Translations under genes and position numbers: made by a program
The notes under the pieces: generated by a model
Databases searched by the model: none
Seen by the model: only the letters and a program-made list of their open reading frames with translations
Told to the model about the DNA's origin: nothing
In this document: positions 16,237 to 25,613 of the stretch, piece by piece
How the letters are laid out: the number at the start of each line of letters is the position of its first letter
Position numbering within the stretch: position 1 is the stretch's first letter
Source: Clostridia bacterium
GTDB lineage: Bacteria; Bacillota_A; Clostridia; Christensenellales; CAG-138
Assembly: GCA_017394605.1 (NCBI GenBank)
Contig: JAFPXU010000087.1
Coordinates: forward strand, 1-37,954
Length of the DNA stretch: 37,954 bases
Direction: 5' to 3'

Positions 16237-17666
16237 ACGAACCGCGTATAGGCTATCAGGGAATACCCGGAAGCAACTCGGAATATGCGGCCGTCCGGTT
16301 CGCCCGCCAGTTGGAGCTTGAGTCGTACGAACTGATTCCGCTTGTAACTTCAAAAGGCGTTGCGGACGCACTGCGCAACGGGGTCGTGCAGTACGGGGTC
16401 ATGGCGTCCCAGAATATCGTCGCAGGTTCCGTGGAAGAAACCCGCCTGGCGCTCGAAAACCTGAGCTATAAGGTGCTTTCCTCCATGTGGGTATCCATCC
16501 ATCACTGCCTTTTTGTGAAAAACGCCTTCGTTTCCGAGCCGTCCGGAATCGCCTCTCATATTCAGGCATTCCTTCAGTGCAAAAATACGCTCCAGGATCT
16601 GTATCCCGGGAAAGAGCTTCGGGAGATGGAGGATACTTCCATAGCCGCGCGCTATCTGTCCGAGGGCAGTCTTCCCCCTGATTTCGGCGTACTCTGCAGA
16701 AAAAACGCGGGCGAAATGTTCGGGCTTCATCTTCTGAGAGAAAACCTGGAAGATGACAGCAAAAACATGACCCAGTTCATTCTCATCGAGCAGCAGAAGC
16801 AGAATCCGAAAACCGTCGTGGTCGCAGGACTCGGGCTTATCGGAGGCTCGATGGCGAAAGCGCTGAAAAAGCATACAGGATATAAAGTGTACGGTTGGAA
16901 CCGGACCCAGTCCGTTGCGGAGACTGCATTGGCGGAAGGCGCCATCGACGGGATTGCGGACGACGGAATCATCGCTTCCTGCGACATCCTGATCCCGGTA
17001 CTCTTCCCCGAATCGACTCTGGCTTTTCTGAAAAGACATATCCCTTGCATGAAAAAAGGCGCCATGATTGTCGATCTGGTCGGTGTCAAAACCAGGATCT
17101 GCAATGAAATCGAACCGATCGCCGTGGAACACGGCATACGGTTCACGGGCGGCCATCCGATGGCCGGTCTATCGAAAGCAGGTTACAGCCGCTCTTTCGC
17201 GGATCTGTTCAAGGGTACGAGCATGATCCTCGTCCCGACCGACGCCACGGCGGACGGAGACCTCGAGTATCTGACGGACCTGTTCCTGTCTGTAGGATTC
17301 GGACGAATCAAGGTGTGCGACCGGAAAACGCACGACCGCATGATCGCACATACGTCGCAGCTTGCGCATGTCGTTTCCAACAGTTACGTCAAAAGTCCGG
17401 TTTCGCAGGATTATGTCGGTTATGCCGGAGGCAGTTACAAGGATATGACGCGTATCGCCTGTCTGAACGAGAAGGTATGGAAAGAACTGTTTATCTGGAA
17501 TAAGGATGCTCTTCTCCCGGAAATCGAAAACCTCCTCCATGAGATAGGCAGGATCTACGACGCCATCAAGGCGGAAGACTATGCAGGTCTTGAGGCGATT
17601 CTGCGCGCCGGGCGCGAAGCGAAGGAACTCATCGACATAGCGAACCCGTCCATGCCGTCAGACTGA
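16233..17666 (+). CDS. Prephenate dehydratase-like / prephenate dehydrogenase fusion
   Basis: The 477-residue protein joins two domains for the last steps of phenylalanine and tyrosine synthesis. Residues 1-185 follow the prephenate dehydratase fold (GIPGSNSEYAA, SQNIVAGSVEET, HIQAFLQC), but the catalytic NxTRF motif reads NMTQF (178-182): the Thr is kept and the Arg lost. Residues about 195-470 are prephenate/arogenate dehydrogenase: GLGLIGG (199-205) for NAD(P), DLVGVK, GGHPMAG and HTSQLAHVVSNS. The dehydrogenase half looks intact; the first half may be weak, inactive or regulatory. There is no C-terminal ACT domain. It overlaps the symporter gene by four bases, so transport and aromatic metabolism are linked. 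A terminator follows at 17708. Confidence 0.88.
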   Translation: MNEPRIGYQGIPGSNSEYAAVRFARQLELESYELIPLVTSKGVADALRNGVVQYGVMASQNIVAGSVEETRLALENLSYKVLSSMWVSIHHCLFVKNAFVSEPSGIASHIQAFLQCKNTLQDLYPGKELREMEDTSIAARYLSEGSLPPDFGVLCRKNAGEMFGLHLLRENLEDDSKNMTQFILIEQQKQNPKTVVVAGLGLIGGSMAKALKKHTGYKVYGWNRTQSVAETALAEGAIDGIADDGIIASCDILIPVLFPESTLAFLKRHIPCMKKGAMIVDLVGVKTRICNEIEPIAVEHGIRFTGGHPMAGLSKAGYSRSFADLFKGTSMILVPTDATADGDLEYLTDLFLSVGFGRIKVCDRKTHDRMIAHTSQLAHVVSNSYVKSPVSQDYVGYAGGSYKDMTRIACLNEKVWKELFIWNKDALLPEIENLLHEIGRIYDAIKAEDYAGLEAILRAGREAKELIDIANPSMPSD

Positions 17667-17707
17667 CACGCCTTCTTTATTTCCGAGAGACGCCCCATTA
17701 AAGCAAT

Positions 17708-17746
17708 ACCGGCAGAGCTTCAGAAGGCTCTGCCGGTTTTTTCTTT
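17708..17746 (+). terminator. Intrinsic terminator after the prephenate fusion gene
   Basis: A perfect 11-bp GC-rich stem (17708-17718 with 17727-17737) is followed by a long T-rich tail. It lies between convergent genes and may also slow transcription from the minus strand, although the T-run there is poor. Confidence 0.92.
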
Positions 17747-17767
17747 CGTTTGTTTTCGGATGTAGAT

Positions 17768-19594
17768 TTAATTGATCTTGACACAGGCAATTTTGGGCGC
17801 GTCTCCGTTCCCGCCCTTGCCGCGCGTACCGACCACCAGATAATTTCCGAATACAGCAGGCGTTGAATCGATTCTTGAGCCGAGATTAATGGAGGAAAGC
17901 TCGGAACCGCTCAGCGCGTCGTACAGCTTGACGTATCCGTCACGGTCGCACTGAAGGAGAAATCCCCGTCCGCTCTCGGAATACACCAATACCGGCGAGG
18001 ACCAGTAATCTGCCGTTTGCTCGATCGTCCAGACCGTTTCCCCGGTCCGTTTGTTGTAGGCAACGATTTTCCCACCGAGCGTATAGGTATCCTTCAGCTG
18101 CTCCTCCTGTTCCCCATCCGCGTTCTGGGCGGACGGTTCCTTCTGCACGGAAGTAATACTGCTCAGGGCGGTGAGATTCATGGAATAAAACACCAGATTC
18201 GAAACGTTTCCCCGGCCTACCTGCGGCGTTGCAAGCGTTCCGCCGCTGCTGTTCTCGTCCCCGGAAGACGCGATCCATTTCTGTTCCCATTTCAGAGCCC
18301 CGGTCAGGCCGTCTATGCATCTATGATAGGTATACCCGTATTTTTCTTCCATGGTCGGATATTTCACCTGGCTGGCGCAGTAAAGATAAATGGTGTTGTC
18401 CTGATAGCTTTCGTCGATCACGACCGTCGCGTCGGCGTCTTCGTTGACATCGGCAACGAATTCCAGGCTCATGCTGTTCAGGTTCACGCACTGAAGCCTT
18501 CCGCCGTTATCGGTAAAATAAACATATTCTCCATACCCGGCGACAGAACTTTCAATTCCGTACCATCGTTTTCCAGCCGTGTCGTTGTCACTGTATCCGT
18601 TTCCGGTATAGTTGTACTTCACAAGACGTTCCGGATTAATCGAAACAGTCCCTTCTTCCGCACTGAAAGTCGTATTCAGTTTAGATGTGTAAAGAACCCC
18701 GTTTTCACCCGCATAGACTAGCGTATCGTCCACGATGATGGGGCTGCTGTCATAAGCCTGCCACTCCCGGTAACTGAAGTAATCGTGTCCCCCGAATCTC
18801 GCAACCTCCTCGTTCGTGATCAGAGAAATCGCATGTACATACGCGACACTGAGCTTCTTGTCATTCTGGCTCTGGATGCTCTGACCGACATAAAGCATCG
18901 GCCATCCGTGCGGATCAAGACAGGGCGTGGACTTGACCACCACGCCGAGATTGATCGGTTCCCGTGTTTTGGTGCCTGTCGTCAGCTCAAAGAAATAAAT
19001 CTTCCCGTCCATGGCTGGGTAGATCACTTCGGTGAAATCCTCTTTCTCTTTAAAATCCTTCGATACGCCGAGCACGGCGCGCACCTCGTCCGACCAGCAG
19101 ATGATCAAAGGCTCTCCGGTCCATCCGGTTCCAGTCCAGCTTCCGATCCCGCCGACGCTCTGCTCCCAGGACTTTCGCAGCATTTGTTCCTGGATCTCCA
19201 CGGTTCCGTAGCTGAATGTATTCCTGTAATTGTTCCCTCCGAATGTGAGAATGCCCTTCGCGTCCGTATATTCATCCGGATGACCGAACGCGACAGGTTC
19301 TTTTCTCGTGTAACTCGACACTTCTTCCCTGGCGACTTCGATTCCGGAAGAAAACCCGAACAGGGACGGGTTCGCATCGGACGACGCATGGACCGTCAGG
19401 TTCTCCGGAAGATGCGGATCGGGAGTCGGCGTCGCTTCGGCGGGAGGCGTCGGAACGGGCGTTGCCTGAATGACCGCCGCTTCTTCCTTCCCTCTGTCTT
19501 TCAGTTTGAGCGCAAGAAATACGCCTGCGGCGATAATCATCAGAAAAACCGCAATAAACACGAAAAACTTCGGTTTTACTTTTCGTTTTGCCAT
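17768..19594 (-). CDS. Membrane-anchored PQQ-type beta-propeller protein
   Basis: The 608-residue protein has a basic N-terminus and one hydrophobic anchor (about residues 9-30), followed by a Thr/Pro linker (ATPTPDP). The large extracellular part consists of repeated beta-propeller blades of the PQQ/BamB type; blade-like strings such as GKIYFFELTTG, GGRLQCVNLN and GYVKLYDALSG recur. There are no PQQ dehydrogenase catalytic residues that I can point to, so a scaffold or binding role at the wall is more likely than an enzyme. It starts 3 bases after the stop of a longer paralogue and shares with it the motif of YTDAKGILTFGGNNYRN near residue 110. The ribosome site is weak, so translational coupling is likely. 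Confidence 0.85.
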   Translation of the reverse strand: MAKRKVKPKFFVFIAVFLMIIAAGVFLALKLKDRGKEEAAVIQATPVPTPPAEATPTPDPHLPENLTVHASSDANPSLFGFSSGIEVAREEVSSYTRKEPVAFGHPDEYTDAKGILTFGGNNYRNTFSYGTVEIQEQMLRKSWEQSVGGIGSWTGTGWTGEPLIICWSDEVRAVLGVSKDFKEKEDFTEVIYPAMDGKIYFFELTTGTKTREPINLGVVVKSTPCLDPHGWPMLYVGQSIQSQNDKKLSVAYVHAISLITNEEVARFGGHDYFSYREWQAYDSSPIIVDDTLVYAGENGVLYTSKLNTTFSAEEGTVSINPERLVKYNYTGNGYSDNDTAGKRWYGIESSVAGYGEYVYFTDNGGRLQCVNLNSMSLEFVADVNEDADATVVIDESYQDNTIYLYCASQVKYPTMEEKYGYTYHRCIDGLTGALKWEQKWIASSGDENSSGGTLATPQVGRGNVSNLVFYSMNLTALSSITSVQKEPSAQNADGEQEEQLKDTYTLGGKIVAYNKRTGETVWTIEQTADYWSSPVLVYSESGRGFLLQCDRDGYVKLYDALSGSELSSINLGSRIDSTPAVFGNYLVVGTRGKGGNGDAPKIACVKIN

Positions 19595-19597
19595 CCG

Positions 19598-21667
19598 TCA
19601 GCTGATTCTGATTCCCAGAATCTTATGATCCTTGTTTCCGATCACGAACATGTTGCCATAGGCGATTCCCGACGCCTCATAGTTCTTTGATTTTGTATCC
19701 AGAATACAGTATCTTTCTCCGGTAAGACCGTTGAACAAATAAATGTCCCCATGTGAATCGGGCTGTATGATATAGCCGTTTCCGGCATCGTCATAAATCG
19801 CGACTGGAGAGCTCCACGCAAAATTCGTCTTTTTCTCCCATACCGTTTTTCCAGTGTATTTGTTAATCGCAACCGTATAACCAAGTCCCGCGTTATCGGG
19901 ATCCGACTCAAAATACGCCTTCTCAAACGGAATCACGATCAGATCGGACATGTTTCCCTGTCCGAGAACGGCCGTCGCCTGAACGCCTCCTCTTGCGGAG
20001 CTGTTTGTGTGAACCTTTCGTTCATTCTTCCAGAGAATTTCACCGGTAACCGCGTCCAGCTTGTATACCGGAGCATATCCTGTCTCGTCCGATCCCTGCG
20101 TGAAATGGACTGTCTGAGCGGCATACAGATACGCGGTCCGGTTCGGCTCGTCTTCTTCCAGTACCAGAGAACTGTTTGAATCGTCTCCGATATCCTGGAC
20201 CCACACCGGTTTCAGAGTGTTGATATTGATGCAGTGAACAAATCCGTCGTTGGAAGCGAGATACATGTATTCGCCCCACGCCGTAACGCTTGATTCGAAC
20301 CCAAGCCAGTATTTATCGCTTTCCGCGCTGTTTGCGGAGGATCTCGAGGTGTTGTACCTGTATTTCGCCACCTCGCTGGGATTCACGGATATCTTTCCGG
20401 CCTCCTCGTCGTAAACCGTATTCAGCCGGATGGTATAAATAATACCGTTTTCACCCGGATAAATCAGCGTGTCCGTTTCCGCGCTTACGAGGGGAGAACT
20501 GTCATACGCATGCCATTTGCGGATCGCGAACGGATCATACGCTTTTCCGAATTCATAGAGTACCGTTCCGTCGATCAGGCTGATCACCATCGCGCGGGTC
20601 TGCATGTCCGGATAATCATCGTACATATCGCCGCTTCCCAGGTAAAGAAGCGGATATCCTCTCGGATCAAGCGCTCCCGCGCCCTTAAACGGCATGTTCA
20701 GACTGATCGGATCGCGTGTCGGCTCCCCGGTCTCAAGATTCAGGAAATGAATCTTCCCGCTGGCGGTCGCGTAAATGACTTCCACGAGACTCGGATTGTT
20801 TTTCGCGGAGTCGTACATGTTCATGATTCGTTTCGTGTTTTCCGGCCACTTTACGGCGAGCGGCTGCCCGCACCAGAGAGATCCGGTCCAGAAGCCGGAA
20901 TAATTGGCGCTTGTGCCGCGCATGATCTCACCCGTTTCGACCGTCCACGCTACGCTCAGATTCTTCTTTTCGACCGACGCCGTCCCATAGGAGCTGATAT
21001 TCCGGAAGTTGTTGCCGCGGAACGTGACGATTCCCTCCACGTCCGTGTATTCGTCCCCGGTTCCGAAGACGATCGGATCGGAACGCTGATAGGACGCGGT
21101 TTCTGTCCCGTTCACTTCCACTCCGGAAACATATCCCCAGTTTTCCGGTCTTGTGGCATCTACCGCATGCGGGATATCAAACTTCGGCGTAGGCGTCGGA
21201 GATGGCGTCGGTTCCGGCGTCGGGGACGGCGTCGGAGAGGCCGCCACAAACAGCGAAGAAATGGGATTCTGCAGTTGCTGTTTATCCTCTGTTCCTTGCT
21301 CCGGTGACCTGCGCAGAAGCAGAAACAGGATGGCGGCAAGGATCAGGACAAGCAGGGCAAGAAGAATATAGAACGCCGGCTTTGCGCGTCTTCTTCTCCG
21401 CCGCTTCTTACCGTTTTTTCCTCCGCGGGGCGACCCCGTCCTTCCGTACGGGTCTCCTGACGCCTGGCGGGACGGTCTTGAGTATTCGCCGCCTCCACCG
21501 TACGCCCTCCCGTCGCGGGAAGTACGGACAGGCTGGCCGGAACCCGCCGGTCTGCCCTGCCCCTGCCGCGGCATGCCGCTGCGGTTTACACTGCGTCCGC
21601 TCTGCGCGCGCATTTCTCTTCTATAGTATTCCGACGGATTGAATTCATCCGTTTGACGATTGGGCAA
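19598..21667 (-). CDS. Membrane-anchored PQQ-type beta-propeller protein with Arg-rich cytoplasmic tail
   Basis: A paralogue of the next gene downstream. About the first 95 residues are disordered, rich in Arg, Gly, Ser and Pro, and end in a run of Arg/Lys. One membrane helix follows (FYILLALLVLILAAILFLLL), then a Thr/Pro linker and a beta-propeller of PQQ/BamB-like blades (GKIHFLNLETG, GEILWKNE, GYIIQPDSHGDIYLFNG). By the positive-inside rule the tail is cytoplasmic and the propeller outside. The TTG at 21667 is chosen because GGAGGG (21675-21680) lies 7 bases upstream; an in-frame ATG at 21682 (694 residues) has no ribosome site and would contain this one. Function unknown; a wall-associated scaffold is the likely role. 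Confidence 0.85.
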   Translation of the reverse strand: MPNRQTDEFNPSEYYRREMRAQSGRSVNRSGMPRQGQGRPAGSGQPVRTSRDGRAYGGGGEYSRPSRQASGDPYGRTGSPRGGKNGKKRRRRRRAKPAFYILLALLVLILAAILFLLLRRSPEQGTEDKQQLQNPISSLFVAASPTPSPTPEPTPSPTPTPKFDIPHAVDATRPENWGYVSGVEVNGTETASYQRSDPIVFGTGDEYTDVEGIVTFRGNNFRNISSYGTASVEKKNLSVAWTVETGEIMRGTSANYSGFWTGSLWCGQPLAVKWPENTKRIMNMYDSAKNNPSLVEVIYATASGKIHFLNLETGEPTRDPISLNMPFKGAGALDPRGYPLLYLGSGDMYDDYPDMQTRAMVISLIDGTVLYEFGKAYDPFAIRKWHAYDSSPLVSAETDTLIYPGENGIIYTIRLNTVYDEEAGKISVNPSEVAKYRYNTSRSSANSAESDKYWLGFESSVTAWGEYMYLASNDGFVHCININTLKPVWVQDIGDDSNSSLVLEEDEPNRTAYLYAAQTVHFTQGSDETGYAPVYKLDAVTGEILWKNERKVHTNSSARGGVQATAVLGQGNMSDLIVIPFEKAYFESDPDNAGLGYTVAINKYTGKTVWEKKTNFAWSSPVAIYDDAGNGYIIQPDSHGDIYLFNGLTGERYCILDTKSKNYEASGIAYGNMFVIGNKDHKILGIRIS

Positions 21668-21705
21668 GCTGTTTCCCTCCATACAGTAATCTGCATTATT
21701 ACAGT

Positions 21706-21714
21706 ATTATATCA
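21706..21714 (-). promoter_or_regulatory. Extended -10 promoter candidate of the beta-propeller genes
   Basis: On the minus strand TGATATAAT (21714-21706) is a perfect extended -10. No good -35 is seen at the usual distance. Confidence 0.5.
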
Positions 21715-21749
21715 ATTGCAAAAAAACGAATTGTTGTCGATTTGTGAAC

Positions 21750-23357
21750 TTATATAGAACTCGGCCTGTATCTCCGGATAATCCGTTCAGCGGCACGCAT
21801 TCCGTCAATCGCCGCGCTTACGATGCCGCCTGCGTATCCCGCTCCTTCCCCGACCGGATAAATCCCCCCGACCGACACGGACTCCCCGTCTTCGTCGCGG
21901 AGGATACGGACAGGAGAACTGCTTCTGCTTTCTACAGCAGTCAGCACCGCATCCGCCAGATCATATCCCTTCATCTGTCTTGAAAACGCAAGTATTCCGT
22001 CCCTGATTCCTCCTGCGACATAATCAGGGAGACATCGGGACAGGTCAGCAGGACAAACACCCGGCTTATAGCTCGGGAGCACATTCCCAAACGGACCGGA
22101 TTTCCTGCCTGCAAGGAAATCATCCACCCTGCTGGCGGGCGCTCTGAAATCTCCGCCTCCCAGAAGGAACGCGTCCCGTTCCAGCCTCTCCGCATAAATC
22201 ACGCCGGACAGAGGATCCGTACCGAAATCCTCCGGACCGACCTGAACAATGATCGCCGCATTCGCGTTCTCCGCATCACGGGCGTAATCGCTCATCCCGT
22301 TTACAACGACCTGTTCCTTCCCGCTGGATGATGCCACGACCTTTCCGCCCGGGCACATGCAAAAAGTATAAACTCCGCGGTCTCCGCTCCTGCCGGTCAA
22401 TCTGTATTCCGCAGCGCCAAGCTGTTTCGCTGCCGCCGTGTTTCCGAACTGTATCCTGTTAATCATCTCCTGTGGGTGTTCGATCCTGCACCCGACCGCA
22501 AATGGCTTCGGCTGCATGCTGACACCTGCCCCAAGCAGCATTCTGTAAGTATCCCGGGCTCCCTGCCCGATTGCCAGAACAAGCGCTCCGCAGGACTCGG
22601 TTTCGATTTTCCCGTTTCTGCAGAACCGAATGCCCGTAAGCTTTCCGTCCTCGCACACAATCTGATCCAGTCTGCAGGAAAAGTGGACTTCTCCGCCCAT
22701 CCGCTCAATCGATTCACGCATGGCACTCACAATTCCCCGAAGCTTGTCCGTGCCGATATGCGGCTTGGCAAGATATTCGATCTCCTCCGGAGCGCCGTGT
22801 TCCTTAAAAATTCTCAGAACCTCCATGCCGCGGACATCTTTGCTCCGGCTGGTCAGCTTTCCGTCGGAGAACGTGCCTGCGCCGCCTTCCCCGAACATGA
22901 CGTTGCTTTCCGGGTCCAGAAGAGCCCTGTTCCAGAATCCTTCCACATCCCGCACGCGTTCATTGACTGGTCTTCCTCTTTCAATGACGAGAGGACGGTA
23001 TCCGTAACATGCCAGCATATATGCGCCGAACAGCCCTGCAGGGCCAAGCCCCACAACAACCGCCCTTCCGTGCAGCGGCTCCGTTCCGAGCTGTATCTCC
23101 TCCGCGTGAGGATGCGCATACAGCTGAAGGCGGCTGTCACCGGATCCCAGCGCGTGCTTTTCCATTTTAGGGTCCATGCTGACAGCGACGGACATCAGAT
23201 AAACGATATCCTGTTTCTTCCTCGCATCCAGCGACTTCTTCAGGATTCGCGCGGATTTCAGGTCTTCCTCCCGAACGCGGCAGATTTTCGCGGCATATTT
23301 TTTCCACTCTGTATCCGCATCCCGGTACGGGATGCGGATGTCGTTTATCTGGATCAT
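21750..23357 (-). CDS. FAD-dependent dehydrogenase-like protein (COG2509 type)
   Basis: The 535-residue protein has an N-terminal segment of about 95 residues and then an FAD-binding Rossmann motif (VVVGLGPAGLFGAYML). It also has the family strings VMFGEGGAGTFSDGKLTSR, FCMCPGGKVV and, near the C-terminus, GGIYPVGEGAGYAGGI, all typical of the widespread but poorly characterised COG2509 group of flavoproteins. It is cytoplasmic, with no signal or membrane helix. Substrate unknown. GAGGAGG precedes the ATG. It follows cdaR after an 80-base gap holding a hairpin, so it may be partly read through from the c-di-AMP genes or have its own weak promoter. Confidence 0.88.
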   Translation of the reverse strand: MIQINDIRIPYRDADTEWKKYAAKICRVREEDLKSARILKKSLDARKKQDIVYLMSVAVSMDPKMEKHALGSGDSRLQLYAHPHAEEIQLGTEPLHGRAVVVGLGPAGLFGAYMLACYGYRPLVIERGRPVNERVRDVEGFWNRALLDPESNVMFGEGGAGTFSDGKLTSRSKDVRGMEVLRIFKEHGAPEEIEYLAKPHIGTDKLRGIVSAMRESIERMGGEVHFSCRLDQIVCEDGKLTGIRFCRNGKIETESCGALVLAIGQGARDTYRMLLGAGVSMQPKPFAVGCRIEHPQEMINRIQFGNTAAAKQLGAAEYRLTGRSGDRGVYTFCMCPGGKVVASSSGKEQVVVNGMSDYARDAENANAAIIVQVGPEDFGTDPLSGVIYAERLERDAFLLGGGDFRAPASRVDDFLAGRKSGPFGNVLPSYKPGVCPADLSRCLPDYVAGGIRDGILAFSRQMKGYDLADAVLTAVESRSSSPVRILRDEDGESVSVGGIYPVGEGAGYAGGIVSAAIDGMRAAERIIRRYRPSSI

Positions 23358-23372
23358 AGGTCCTCCTCAAGC

Positions 23373-23418
23373 AAAAGGCCCGGACAATCCGGCTTCTGCC
23401 GCTGAATGCCCGGGCCTT
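23373..23418 (-). terminator. Hairpin terminator candidate after cdaR
   Basis: AAGGCCCGGG-type arms (23418-23410 with 23383-23375, 9 bp) enclose about 26 bases that can fold further. On the minus strand they end in CCTTTTGC. The short T-run suggests partial termination before the FAD gene. Confidence 0.55.
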
Positions 23419-23436
23419 ATCCCGCTTCTTTTGATT

Positions 23437-24717
23437 CTACTCTATCACAACCGTCACGGCCTGTACCGTCGGGACCGTCGTCACTTCCATTGTGGTATCG
23501 TCATTTCTCACGTATACCGTGACAGGAAGTTCATACGTTCCCGGTCCTAGATCCGTTACATCGACATCGATCTTGATATCGCTCCGTTTCAGTATGGACA
23601 GCAGGCTGACGCGTCCCGTCACCGTAAGACCAGTGACCTCCGGTTCCACCTTCGCCGAATACTCTTTGCCGAGTCCTGTAATTTGAATCGGCAGCTGCTC
23701 AAACGAGAGGGAATCCACCATTTCCGTAATGTCAAGCGTAACCTGCACGGTAGGCTCATCCAGCAGCTGGACATTGTCCGGAACGACCAGCGTTGCCTCG
23801 TAGGAAATACTCTCTTTCGCTCCGCTGATGCTGAACGGCTCCAAAGAAATCCACTCAACTTCCTTCAAAGCGGCCTCGGATCCCACGATCCGGACATAAG
23901 CCGGCGTCGTCATATAGGAAGTAAGCTCATAATTGGCCGCGAGCTTGTCCGATCCCAGTAGGGAATTCTCTACATCGATCGGAACCTCTTTGACCGGATA
24001 GATGGGAAGCCGGACTGTGGAGGACGGAACCGTTCCCACAACGATGGAAGGATCGATCTCCTGATTCTCCGCGTCATACAATACAAGATCGAATGTTCCG
24101 AAAATCGTGGAAGTACGCCCGGTCAGGTCGATTGAGCACTCGGCACGCGAGACCCGGGAAATATCCGTTTTAGGACCCTGGATGTCCAGCCTTGCTGTGC
24201 TGGAAAGATTATCCATGTCCGCCCAGTATCCTTCCTTCACCTGTCCGTTGAATTCACAGGAGACGGGAATGGTTTTGCTCACCAGAGAATCGACCTCCAC
24301 CTTGGCCGTCGAGGGCGAAACCTGCTGTATGATTCCGAGTGCGGATGAAATGTTGGCGGAGATTGGAAGCTCGTACTCCGCTGCTTCACTGATGTTCCTG
24401 AGGTTGATCGTAGCGGTAACCGCATTTGCGGAAAGTGCCGAATAGTTTCTGATCTGAGTCCTGACGGAGGCGGATACTTTTTGCAGCATCTCCTCCCTGT
24501 CTCCGCGCACGCACAGACCCTTCGCCATCAGTTCCGCCTCTCCGTCAAAACTGACGGAGATTTCCTGAAGCGTCTTGACCCGGTACGGGTTCAGATCGGC
24601 AAGAACATAGCCCCACAGCATGACGGCAAACAGCAGTGCAACGATTTTAACGCCGATATTCTTTGTAAAGATATCCTTCAGAGACTGAAGAAACCATTCC
24701 TTTGTAAATCTACGCAT
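23437..24717 (-). CDS. cdaR: YbbR-domain protein, regulator of diadenylate cyclase
   Basis: The 426-residue protein has one N-terminal membrane helix (about residues 20-42, IVALLFAVMLWGYVLA). It is followed by several YbbR repeats outside the membrane, each with patterns such as VSFDGEAELMAKGL, IDLTGRTS and LDITEMVDS. In Bacillota, CdaR (YbbR) binds the membrane cyclase CdaA and tunes c-di-AMP production. It starts one base after the cdaA stop, the usual coupled order. glmM, which commonly follows cdaA-cdaR, is absent; after a hairpin comes a COG2509 flavoprotein instead. The start was chosen by fit with the anchor and the position directly after cdaA. Confidence 0.92.
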   Translation of the reverse strand: MRRFTKEWFLQSLKDIFTKNIGVKIVALLFAVMLWGYVLADLNPYRVKTLQEISVSFDGEAELMAKGLCVRGDREEMLQKVSASVRTQIRNYSALSANAVTATINLRNISEAAEYELPISANISSALGIIQQVSPSTAKVEVDSLVSKTIPVSCEFNGQVKEGYWADMDNLSSTARLDIQGPKTDISRVSRAECSIDLTGRTSTIFGTFDLVLYDAENQEIDPSIVVGTVPSSTVRLPIYPVKEVPIDVENSLLGSDKLAANYELTSYMTTPAYVRIVGSEAALKEVEWISLEPFSISGAKESISYEATLVVPDNVQLLDEPTVQVTLDITEMVDSLSFEQLPIQITGLGKEYSAKVEPEVTGLTVTGRVSLLSILKRSDIKIDVDVTDLGPGTYELPVTVYVRNDDTTMEVTTVPTVQAVTVVIE

Positions 24718-24718
24718 C

Positions 24719-25564
24719 TTACTGTGCCCTCCGTTTTATCCAAGAGAACGGCGCGTTGGCTTTCTGAATGAATAGCTGCGTAAGCGTGTCTTTCAGCGTT
24801 CTGGAATCTATATGGCGGATCAGGTTCCCGTTTCTCGCGATTGAGATCGATCCGGTCTCCTCCGAAACCACGATCGTCACGCTGTCCGAAACGGTGGATA
24901 CACCCAGTGCGGCGCGATGCCTCGTTCCCAGTTCCTTTGCGATGGACATATCGTCCGACAGCGGAAGAAAACATCCCGCCGCCACGACTCTGTTACCCTT
25001 TACGATAACCGCCCCGTCGTGCAGCGGCGTGTTCGGCTCGAAAATATTCTCCAACAGACCGCCGGAAAGAAGACCGTCGATTCTTGTTCCCGTGGCAATC
25101 AAGTCATCCAGCCCGGTCTTCTGCTCCACGACAATCAGTGCGCCGATCCTGCGCCTTGCCATGGACTGAATCGAAGCCTGAACGCTCCTGACAAGCTCCA
25201 CGGAGTCCTGCGTTTCCTCATCAAACAGCGCCGCGCTGAGGCTCTTTCCCCCGCGTCCGAGTCTTTCAAGAACCCTGCGGAATTCAGGCTGAAACAATAC
25301 GACCAGAACGATAATAATGGAACCGGATTTCAGGAAAGCATCCAGCAGCCAGCTCACCGCATTCAACTGAAGCAGCTGACTGATAATGGAACAAACAAAA
25401 AGAATCCCGATTCCCTTCAGAACCTGATACGCGCGTGTTGGTTTCGTCCAAATAATCAATTTATATATCAAGACGCAGATAATCAGAATATCAACTGCAT
25501 CGATCCAGCTGAACTGCACGAATCCACTCGATATGGTTTTGAATAGATTTGTGAATGCTGACAT
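24719..25564 (-). CDS. cdaA: Membrane diadenylate cyclase CdaA
   Basis: CdaA makes the second messenger c-di-AMP from two ATP, controlling potassium and osmolyte balance and wall homeostasis. The 281-residue protein has the standard layout: three membrane helices in the first ~95 residues, then the DisA_N cyclase domain with DGA (residues 183-185) and RHR (215-217) in their catalytic contexts (PLHDGAVIV, GTRHRAALG). The length is typical. GAGGAGA lies well placed before the ATG, and an extended -10 promoter is found at 25614-25622. It is the first gene of the cdaA-cdaR pair. Confidence 0.97.
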   Translation of the reverse strand: MSAFTNLFKTISSGFVQFSWIDAVDILIICVLIYKLIIWTKPTRAYQVLKGIGILFVCSIISQLLQLNAVSWLLDAFLKSGSIIIVLVVLFQPEFRRVLERLGRGGKSLSAALFDEETQDSVELVRSVQASIQSMARRRIGALIVVEQKTGLDDLIATGTRIDGLLSGGLLENIFEPNTPLHDGAVIVKGNRVVAAGCFLPLSDDMSIAKELGTRHRAALGVSTVSDSVTIVVSEETGSISIARNGNLIRHIDSRTLKDTLTQLFIQKANAPFSWIKRRAQ

Positions 25565-25613
25565 CGTTTCGCTCTCCTCATCCCCGATACATCATGTACC
25601 CTTAACTTTGAAT

